A stretch of DNA of 64,000 nt from Halalkalibacter nanhaiisediminis (lineage in GTDB: Bacteria > Bacillota > Bacilli > Bacillales > Bacillaceae_D), in contig NZ_VLKZ01000005.1 in assembly GCF_007830185.1 (NCBI RefSeq), forward strand, positions 1 through 64,000. The letters run 5' to 3'. The position numbers and the translations under genes were made by a program. The first letter of the stretch is position 1. Each line of letters begins with the position of its first letter. Below are positions 57,780-64,000 of the stretch, one piece after another. Below the pieces are notes generated by a model that was not told where the DNA came from, ran no database searches, and saw only the letters and a list, made by a program, of their open reading frames with translations.

Positions 57780-57869
57780 ACATATAAACGAGAAATGTTT
57801 CATGCTTTTTAAAAAGGGAAATGATATTATAATATGGATATATGAAAGGGAAAATTAGGAGGTAATCTA

Positions 57870-58376
57870 ATGTTAAATGAAAAGCTTTTAAAAGCATTAA
57901 ATGATCAAATGAATTTTGAATTTTATGCGGCACATTCCTATTTAGCAATGGCAGCTTATTGTTCAGATGAGAGCCTAGATGGGTTTGCAAACTTTTTTCT
58001 TGTGCAAGCAGAGGAAGAACGTTTTCACGCGATGAAATTTTACAACTTTATTAATGCGCTTGGAGAAAGAGCAACAATTCAAGCATTACCTGCTCCAAAC
58101 AATGAGTTCACTTCTGTCCTTGATACATTCGAAAAGGCATTAGCGCAAGAAAAAGTTGTAACGAAGCAAATTTATGATTTATCAGACTTAGCTTGGGACG
58201 GTCGTGAGCATGCGACAATTAACTTCTTGAAGTGGTTTATTGAGGAACAAGTGGAAGAAGAGGATATGTTTGATAGCATCATTCAAAAGCTTAAGCGAAT
58301 TGATGATGACAGTAATGCCTTCTTTATGATGGATGATGAATTTTCAAAAAGAAGCTTTACCCCAGAAGAAAATTAA
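57870..58376 (+). CDS. Ferritin
   Basis: 168 residues. A four-helix ferritin with the di-iron ligands: MNFEFYAAHSYLAMA, QAEEERFHAMKF, IEEQVEEEDM. Stores iron as ferric mineral in a 24-mer cage. AGGAGG precedes the ATG. Bacterial non-haem type. Confidence 0.94.
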   Translation: MLNEKLLKALNDQMNFEFYAAHSYLAMAAYCSDESLDGFANFFLVQAEEERFHAMKFYNFINALGERATIQALPAPNNEFTSVLDTFEKALAQEKVVTKQIYDLSDLAWDGREHATINFLKWFIEEQVEEEDMFDSIIQKLKRIDDDSNAFFMMDDEFSKRSFTPEEN

Positions 58377-58384
58377 ATGAATGA

Positions 58385-58416
58385 AAGAAAGCTTCCTACA
58401 ATTAGGAGGCTTTTGT
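58385..58416 (+). terminator. Terminator after ferritin
   Basis: Stem AAGCTTCCT/AGGAGGCTT with an ACAATT loop, then TTTG. Confidence 0.7.
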
Positions 58417-58521
58417 TGTATGTTACTACTTTCATTTATTTTTGAATGAAATGAAAGAGATAGACAGATCATGCGAAGTGACATCCCTCATATATACAAG
58501 TATAGAAATAGGAGGAGTTAT

Positions 58522-58734
58522 ATGAATAGGACACAATTACCAGCTGATATTGTCTCTCGTCATCTTGTTCCACCCAAATCAGTATTTCTATATTGCTGAT
58601 AAAGCATTTGGTATCTACTTTCAACTGTATGAATTAGTACCCTATGCTTGGGGGTTCCCGTACTTTGTGATTTCTGTGTTTGAGGTGCAGGATATGGTCG
58701 TTGATGATGAAGCTTTTGGCAGGATGAGTTATTA
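58522..58734 (+). pseudogene. Short frameshifted gene, unknown
   Basis: A strong AGGAGGAG site precedes ATG 58522 (MNRTQLPADIVSRHLVPPKS), but that frame stops after 26 codons. A neighbouring frame continues HPNQYFYIADKAFGIYFQLYE to stop at 58733-58735, so a protein of about 70 residues was likely split by an indel near 58570. No family recognised. Confidence 0.4.
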
Positions 58735-58813
58735 AATCCTTGAGGCTTAATGTTTGGCAATTCGCACAAAGTGGTAAATAATAAGAAGTATCAAAAAATA
58801 AGGAGGCTACATA

Positions 58814-60223
58814 ATGGAGATGTTGATCAATGGTAAATGGGTTGGCGAGGATCTTGATCAAAGAGACGTTGTAAACCCTGCGACTGGTGAGACTGTAGAT
58901 GTGATTCCTGTTGGTGGTAAGAAAGAAGCGAAGGAAGCTGTGGATGCTGCTTATGCTGCATTTGAAGAGTGGTCAGCACGTACAGCGATTGAACGCAGTG
59001 AAATTTTGATGCGTTGGTATGAGTTAATTAAAGAGCATCAGGATGAAATTGCTGAATTAATGACGACAGAGCAAGGGAAGCCGTTGAAAGAAGCAAAGGG
59101 AGAAGTAGGATATGCGAATTCCTTTATTCAATGGTATGCAGAAGAAGGAAAACGTTTATATGGGGAGACGATTCCTGCGTCAGCACCAAATAAGAGACTT
59201 TTCGTTCAGCGTCAGCCTGTTGGAGTCATTGCCGCTGTTACCCCGTGGAATTTCCCAGCTGCGATGATTACACGTAAAGTCGCTCCAGCCCTTGCTGTTG
59301 GTTGTACAGCTGTTATTAAGCCGGCGAATCAAACACCGTTAACGGCATTACGTTTAGCTGAGCTTGCGGTAGAAGCAGGGGTACCTGATGGTGTTATCAA
59401 TGTCGTAACGGGTAATTCGAGTGAAATTGTTGATGCTTGGCAAGAGGATGAGCGCGTAAGAAAGCTAACGTTTACTGGATCTACAGAGGTTGGGAAGCAT
59501 TTAATGAAGGGTGCCGCTCAAACGATGAAAAAGATTTCATTAGAACTAGGCGGACACGCACCGCTTATTGTCATGGAAGATGCTGATTTAGACGTTGCTG
59601 TTACACAAGCAGTTGCTTCAAAATATCGCAATGCAGGACAAACATGCGTCTGCGCAAACCGTCTATATGTTGCTGAATCCATTAGTGAAGAGTTCACTGA
59701 ACGATTTGCAAAAGCTGTTAGAGAGCTTAAGATCGGAAATGGGTTAGAAGATAATATTGACATTGGTCCATTAATTGATGAAGATGCAGCTGAGAAAGTG
59801 AATGAGCATATTAAAGATGCGACGAGCAAAGGCGGGTCGATTGCAGCAGGTGGGCAGCGTAGAGGTGGGTTGTTCTTTGAGCCAACAGTGATCAGTGGTG
59901 TAACAGATGACATGTTATGTATGCAGGAGGAAACATTTGGACCACTTGCTCCTATTGCAACATTTAAGACAGAAGAAGAAGCGATTAAGAGAGCAAATAA
60001 CAGTCCATACGGTCTTGCTGCATATGTCTTTACAAGAGATATTGGCAAGGCAATTCGACTAAGTGAGAAGCTTGAATTTGGAATTGTTGGTATTAACGAT
60101 GGTGTACCATCCGTTGCACAAGCACCATTTGGAGGATGGAAAGAAAGTGGTATTGGTCGAGAAGGCGGCCATTATGGAATGGATGAGTATGTTGAAGTGA
60201 AATATATTTCTGTTGCTTTTTAA
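58814..60223 (+). CDS. gabD: NAD(P)-dependent succinate-semialdehyde-type dehydrogenase
   Basis: 469 residues of the aldehyde dehydrogenase family. Cofactor-binding VTPWNFPAAM and FTGSTEVGKHL, general base Glu in LELGGHAP, nucleophile Cys in NAGQTCVCANR. Overall similarity is closest to GabD-type enzymes that oxidise succinate semialdehyde in GABA breakdown. No GABA transaminase is nearby, so substrate is tentative. AAGGAGG precedes the ATG. Confidence 0.88.
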   Translation: MEMLINGKWVGEDLDQRDVVNPATGETVDVIPVGGKKEAKEAVDAAYAAFEEWSARTAIERSEILMRWYELIKEHQDEIAELMTTEQGKPLKEAKGEVGYANSFIQWYAEEGKRLYGETIPASAPNKRLFVQRQPVGVIAAVTPWNFPAAMITRKVAPALAVGCTAVIKPANQTPLTALRLAELAVEAGVPDGVINVVTGNSSEIVDAWQEDERVRKLTFTGSTEVGKHLMKGAAQTMKKISLELGGHAPLIVMEDADLDVAVTQAVASKYRNAGQTCVCANRLYVAESISEEFTERFAKAVRELKIGNGLEDNIDIGPLIDEDAAEKVNEHIKDATSKGGSIAAGGQRRGGLFFEPTVISGVTDDMLCMQEETFGPLAPIATFKTEEEAIKRANNSPYGLAAYVFTRDIGKAIRLSEKLEFGIVGINDGVPSVAQAPFGGWKESGIGREGGHYGMDEYVEVKYISVAF

Positions 60224-60236
60224 TAGAGAATTTTTG

Positions 60237-60282
60237 AATCCGAATATAGGATGACTAACATGTCCTATGTTCGGATTTTTCT
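60237..60282 (+). terminator. Terminator after the aldehyde dehydrogenase
   Basis: A 15-bp stem (60237-60251 with 60263-60277) followed by TTTCTTT. The rest of 60283-60506 has nothing supported. Confidence 0.88.
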
Positions 60283-60506
60283 TTGAGAAAATGATTAAAA
60301 TTTCGATTGGAATTTACTTACTTAACTTATATGAAGGGGTGAAGAAAGGATTCAATAATCGCTCCTTCTTCATTCACAAGGCTTTTCAAACGGACGTGAA
60401 AATGACTCCGAGTGCAAGGGTGCATCATTCGCCTGAGTCATGTTGTTTTCAAGCCTATTAGTGACCGTATTGACGATTGCGAATATACTTGGATTAAAAG
60501 AAGAAA

Positions 60507-60543
60507 AAAGATGGCTCCGATATAAGGTCGGAATCCATCTTCT
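60507..60543 (-). terminator. Terminator of dps
   Basis: A stem AAGATGG...TCCGA with TCGGA...CCATCTT, followed on the minus strand by TTTTTTC. Confidence 0.85.
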
Positions 60544-60551
60544 ACAAGTAC

Positions 60552-60992
60552 TTATTTCAAGAAAGAACGTAACATCCAGTTATGCTTCTCAAGGGATTGA
60601 TGAATAGCTAAAAGCATATCAGCCGTTGTTTCATCTCCTAAAGAATCAGCTGCTTCCATTCCTTCTTTTAATTCATCAATTAATATATCAAAATCTTCGA
60701 CGAGTTCAGAAACCATTGCTTCTGCATCTTGACTGCCTTGTGCTTCTTTTACAGAAGATGTTTCAAGGAATTCCTTCATTGTTGCTACAGGAGATCCTTT
60801 TAACGCAAGTAGACGTTCAGCTAACTCATCGATGTGAAGGGAAGCCTCATTATATAATTCCTCAAATTTAGCGTGTAATGTGAAAAATTGAGGTCCTTTT
60901 ACATACCAATGGTAGTTATGTAGCTTAACAAATAGAATACTCCAGTTAGCAATTTGCTTATTTAAAATAGTTGATACTTTTTCTTGAGTCAT
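60552..60992 (-). CDS. dps: Dps-family DNA-protecting ferritin
   Basis: 146 residues from ATG 60992 ([13 protein letters not shown]), about twelve bases after AGGAGGG; longer frames upstream run through the ribosome site. Ferroxidase ligands are seen in [20 protein letters not shown] and [15 protein letters not shown]. Forms a 12-mer that oxidises iron with peroxide and protects DNA under stress. Confidence 0.93.
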   Translation of the reverse strand: MTQEKVSTILNKQIANWSILFVKLHNYHWYVKGPQFFTLHAKFEELYNEASLHIDELAERLLALKGSPVATMKEFLETSSVKEAQGSQDAEAMVSELVEDFDILIDELKEGMEAADSLGDETTADMLLAIHQSLEKHNWMLRSFLK

Positions 60993-61063
60993 ATCGTTCC
61001 ATCGCCCTCCTATAATGATCTTCATATTACTAATTCCCAATCTTGATCAATTATAAACCTAAA

Positions 61064-61738
61064 TTATGAAGAAGGGAATATATTGCTATTGAAATCCCCA
61101 CCGTGAACTTGTGTAAACATCTTGCCTACTGCTTTGACAAGTTGCTCTGCCTCTGTATAATCGATAGAAGGCCTGAGATAGAGGATATGAAGAGCTGAAG
61201 TTGTATCTAATGTCACTTTCGTTCGAATGGAATCAACAATCGGGCTTCCGAAAGCACCCTCGCTATCTGAGCTAATGAGTTTGCCACTCATATCATTCAA
61301 ACGGCCATTGACGCCTTCGTATGATTCGTTTTCTTCACCGAGACGAAGGGTGACATCGCCTTTAATATTGGCGAGATCATAAATTCCTAAAGGAATCACA
61401 TATTCAAGCGAAAAGAAGGTATTTAAGTCGACGGCAGAATGTACTAGGGGTAAGGAATCGCCTTTTTTCACTCTGCGATAAAGAGCTTCATGAGAGGGAC
61501 GATATCTTCCTGGATCGATTTGTAGTGTCTTAAATGTTTTCCTCCATTCAGCGATACCTGCATAGTCTGTTAAAGCTTTTGATTCTAGCTCTACCTTTAA
61601 TGTTTCTTGAAAAAATTGTAATCGACCTTTTAACATTTGAGGTGAGTCGCCAATCACGATATCATGGTATTGGATCACACCGATTTTAAACGTAGGAATA
61701 AGCTCAGTAATCCTGCTGTTTAGATGTACGTGGATCAA
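61064..61738 (-). CDS. B3/B4 domain protein
   Basis: 224 residues matching the B3/4 domain seen in the phenylalanyl-tRNA synthetase beta chain (KTLQIDPGRYRPSHEALYRR, VDLNTFFSLEYVIPLGIYD). Stand-alone B3/4 proteins may edit or bind aminoacyl-tRNA; their role is little known. Divergent from queG, another tRNA-related gene. Confidence 0.86.
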   Translation of the reverse strand: MIHVHLNSRITELIPTFKIGVIQYHDIVIGDSPQMLKGRLQFFQETLKVELESKALTDYAGIAEWRKTFKTLQIDPGRYRPSHEALYRRVKKGDSLPLVHSAVDLNTFFSLEYVIPLGIYDLANIKGDVTLRLGEENESYEGVNGRLNDMSGKLISSDSEGAFGSPIVDSIRTKVTLDTTSALHILYLRPSIDYTEAEQLVKAVGKMFTQVHGGDFNSNIFPSS

Positions 61739-61815
61739 AGTTATAACCCCCTATCATTATTGTGACCTCATTTTAGCACAATTTGTGGAAAAGGAAGAAG
61801 AAAGGTGATGGGCCT

Positions 61816-62955
61816 ATGACAAATGCCCAATTAAAAGAAGAACTCATTGCATATAGTAAGTCAATAGGAGTTGATAAGATTGGTTTTACATCTGCTGATC
61901 CATTCTTACAGCTTAAAGATCGGCTCCAAACCCAGCAGAAGCTTGGCTATCAATCTGGATTTGAAGAGTCGGATATAGAAAAAAGAACACAACCAAAGCG
62001 TCTTTTAGAAGGAGCACGGACGATCATTTCGATTGCTCTTGGCTATCCTTCTAAGATGAACAACCCTCCAAAAAGCACGAAAGAAGAGCGAAGAGGGGTT
62101 TTCTGTCGTGCTTCTTGGGGTAAAGATTATCACGATGTTTTAAGGGGACGTTTACAAAAAATTGAAACTTTTTTACAAAATCGAGTACCTGAAGCACGAA
62201 CAATTTCTATGGTTGATACTGGTGAATTATCAGACCGAGCAGTAGCGGAGCGTGCTGGAATTGGGTGGAGTGGGAAAAACTGCGCAATCATTACGCCAGA
62301 GTTTGGTAGTTATGTGTACTTAGGTGAACTTGTTACAACTGTTTCACTAGAGCCAGATATTCCGTTAACAGAGCAATGTGGAACATGTACGCGCTGTATA
62401 GATGCCTGTCCAACGGGGGCTTTAGTTCAAGGAGGTCAGCTAGACTCACAGAAATGTATTGCTTACTTAACACAAACAAAAAACTTTCTTCCTGAGCAAT
62501 ACCGTAAAAAGCTCGGTAATCGTCTCTATGGCTGTGATACGTGTCAGCAAGTTTGTCCAGAGAATAAGGGGAAGGATTTTCATTTGCATGATGAAATGGA
62601 GCCTGATCCTGAAATTGCAAAGCCGAAGTTGTTACCTTTGCTGACAATGGGCAATCGTGAGTTTAAAGAAAAGTTTGGTCATGTATCTGGCTCGTGGCGT
62701 GGCAAAAAGCCGATTCAACGAAACGCCATTATTGCTCTTGCGCATTTTAAAGACCATCAAGCGTTACCCGTTTTGCATGAGCTAATGCAAAAGGATCCAA
62801 GACCAGTAATCAGAGGAACAGCAGCTTGGGCAATTGCGCAAATAGGAAGCATAGAAGAGAAAAATCGATTAGAACAAGCGAAAAACAAAGAAATTGATGA
62901 GGAAGTGCTTCTTGAGATAGAAAAAGGAATTAGTATCCTTGAAAACAAGAGTTAA
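61816..62955 (+). CDS. queG: Epoxyqueuosine reductase
   Basis: 379 residues from ATG 61816, with AAAGGTGAT upstream. Cobalamin-dependent enzyme for the last step of queuosine formation in tRNA. Two [4Fe-4S] motifs: CGTCTRCIDACPTGA and CDTCQQVCPENK. A C-terminal HEAT-like repeat region follows. Family signature RAVAERAGIGWSGKN is present. Confidence 0.95.
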   Translation: MTNAQLKEELIAYSKSIGVDKIGFTSADPFLQLKDRLQTQQKLGYQSGFEESDIEKRTQPKRLLEGARTIISIALGYPSKMNNPPKSTKEERRGVFCRASWGKDYHDVLRGRLQKIETFLQNRVPEARTISMVDTGELSDRAVAERAGIGWSGKNCAIITPEFGSYVYLGELVTTVSLEPDIPLTEQCGTCTRCIDACPTGALVQGGQLDSQKCIAYLTQTKNFLPEQYRKKLGNRLYGCDTCQQVCPENKGKDFHLHDEMEPDPEIAKPKLLPLLTMGNREFKEKFGHVSGSWRGKKPIQRNAIIALAHFKDHQALPVLHELMQKDPRPVIRGTAAWAIAQIGSIEEKNRLEQAKNKEIDEEVLLEIEKGISILENKS

Positions 62956-63025
62956 GATCCAAGCAATCCACACAAAATTAAGGTAAAATAAGAAAAAGTT
63001 TGGACAATCGGAAGGAAGGGAAGAC

Positions 63026-63556
63026 ATGACAGAGCAACTGATACATTATGTCGATGAAATGGATAGTCCCCTTGGTAGACTTACGATCGTTGCAACAGAC
63101 CATGGTGTGTGTCACATTCATTTTGGAGAACTTAAAACAAGTATAGCTACTTTGAATGCATGGTTGAAAAAGCATGGGCGAAAAGGTGAACTTACACACT
63201 GTATGGAAACCATACGTCCGATTCGTGAACAACTTGAGGACTATTTTTCAGGAAAGAGAGCAACATTTGATCTTCCGTTAGACTTATGTGGAACCATTTT
63301 TCAAAAGAAAGTCTGGAATGCATTAAAGAACATTGGATATGGTAAAACAAAATCGTATAAAGAAATTGCTCAAGAAATAGGTGCCCCAAAAGCGGTTCGA
63401 GCTGTTGGTGGGGCAAACAATAAGAATCCAATACCGATTATCATCCCATGTCATCGTGTCATTGGTAGTAATGGCAATATGGTTGGATATGGTGGAGGAT
63501 TAGACAAGAAAGAAATCCTGCTTAGCTTAGAAGGAGTCATTCAAAAAATTTCATAA
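63026..63556 (+). CDS. ogt: Methylated-DNA-protein-cysteine methyltransferase
   Basis: 176 residues. Active-site motif IPCHRVIG, with helix-turn-helix region YKEIAQEIGAPKAVRAVGGA. Removes alkyl groups from O6-alkylguanine by suicide transfer. GGAAGGGAAG precedes the ATG. 70 bp after queG; may be co-transcribed. Confidence 0.95.
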   Translation: MTEQLIHYVDEMDSPLGRLTIVATDHGVCHIHFGELKTSIATLNAWLKKHGRKGELTHCMETIRPIREQLEDYFSGKRATFDLPLDLCGTIFQKKVWNALKNIGYGKTKSYKEIAQEIGAPKAVRAVGGANNKNPIPIIIPCHRVIGSNGNMVGYGGGLDKKEILLSLEGVIQKIS

Positions 63557-63559
63557 CTC

Positions 63560-63594
63560 AAAAAGTCCTCGCATTGTGTGGGGGCTTTTTCTGT
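63560..63594 (+). terminator. Terminator after ogt
   Basis: Stem AAAAGTCCTCGCA/TGTGGGGGCTTTT, then T. Confidence 0.85.
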
Positions 63595-63722
63595 GTGAAG
63601 TTGGTTCGTTTCTAGTTGGAAGAATTTCACCTTAAGTTAAGAGCATAGGGCTCATGAGTATGTTCTTCTTACATTTTGGACAGTGTGTTGGCATAGGTTG
63701 TTGTAAGAAAGGGGCATGAGAT

Positions 63723-64000
63723 ATGAAAGAAAAGATTATAAGACAACTTCATGATCTCATCGAAGAAAGGAACAACCGACTTGTTCAATTAGCTGAGATG
63801 AGAACTGATCATATCGAGACAATTGAAGAGCGTAAAGTGAATATGCATAGCAAAAGAGGAGCGGAGATTGTCCGTTCATTTGTAGAAGGAGATATTATTC
63901 GTAGTTTACAAATAGGAACTCTCTTACTTGTTGATTATGTACAGCACGTTGAACAGTTAATTCGTATGAAAGATTCGGTCTATATGGAAGAGCAATTTGA
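63723..64000 (+). CDS. Unrecognised soluble protein, 3' end beyond window
   Basis: 92 codons from ATG 63723 with GAAAGGGG upstream, open at the window edge. Helical and charged (MKEKIIRQLHDLIEERNNRL), no signal peptide. A two-helix or GTPase-regulator-like pattern might be present, but no family was recognised. Confidence 0.55.
   Translation, partial: MKEKIIRQLHDLIEERNNRLVQLAEMRTDHIETIEERKVNMHSKRGAEIVRSFVEGDIIRSLQIGTLLLVDYVQHVEQLIRMKDSVYMEEQF

Noticed and set aside
60267-60461. 64-residue frame after the aldehyde dehydrogenase
   Set aside because: Starts inside the terminator and has no ribosome site or recognisable sequence.

Overview
This is a low-GC Gram-positive chromosome segment from the family Bacillaceae. 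The evidence is a tRNA operon with the same gene order as Bacillus subtilis trnD (Glu-Val-fMet-Asp-Phe-Thr-Tyr-Trp-His-Gln-Gly-Cys-Leu-Leu, plus an Arg gene), AGGAGG-type ribosome binding sites, a CcpA-type cre site, GlpP antitermination leaders, and Bacillus-type paiAB and glpFKD loci. Species cannot be assigned from the window; an alkaliphilic or halotolerant Bacillus relative is a guess.

1-1342 holds the end of one tRNA and fourteen complete tRNAs. The last, tRNA-Leu(CAA), is an integration hotspot. Its 3' 52 bp recurs exactly at 11216-11267, and the terminal 19 bp recurs again at 26397-26415. These repeats delimit two integrative elements in tandem. Element A (about 1343-11267) begins with a frameshifted tyrosine integrase. 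It carries an SF2-like ATPase/helicase, two small genes, a serine recombinase with CGTTACA repeats upstream, and a likely modification-dependent restriction gene (EVE plus HNH domains). That gene is followed by a membrane/coiled-coil gene split by one in-frame TGA. Element B (about 11268-26415) begins with a heavily decayed integrase interrupted by an IS3-family element. It holds a membrane coiled-coil protein, an IS21 remnant, a possible nuclease with a glycine-zipper tail, an IS4-family element with a perfect 7-bp target duplication, several gene remnants, and at its right end an intact OLD-nuclease/UvrD-helicase pair of the Gabija defence type. Each att copy is followed by its own Rho-independent terminator.

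26416-31530 returns to chromosome: a small lipoprotein, an intact IS21 element, the start of another IS21, and a marR-paiA-paiB locus in which paiA is broken. 31852-37480 is an aliphatic amidase locus. A divergent regulator fuses an AmiC-like amide-binding domain to a sigma-54 activator; a consensus sigma-54 promoter lies before amiE, and a Clp-type AAA+ gene resembling Pseudomonas AmiB follows.

37829-51110 contains ilvD, a GC-rich chemoreceptor patch, and a fatty/short-chain acyl-CoA cluster: an acyl-CoA dehydrogenase pseudogene, a TetR regulator interrupted at an A9 run, an acyl-CoA synthetase, a thiolase, a nitronate-monooxygenase-like protein and 3-hydroxybutyryl-CoA dehydrogenase. After it come a thiamine-binding-type protein, a flavin reductase-like protein and an MFS transporter. 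51132-56380 is the glycerol system glpP-glpF-glpK-glpD with two matched antitermination leaders. 56511-64000 carries an MFS transporter, ferritin, a succinate-semialdehyde-type dehydrogenase, Dps, a B3/B4 protein, queG, ogt and the start of an unrecognised gene. No CRISPR array or rRNA is visible.
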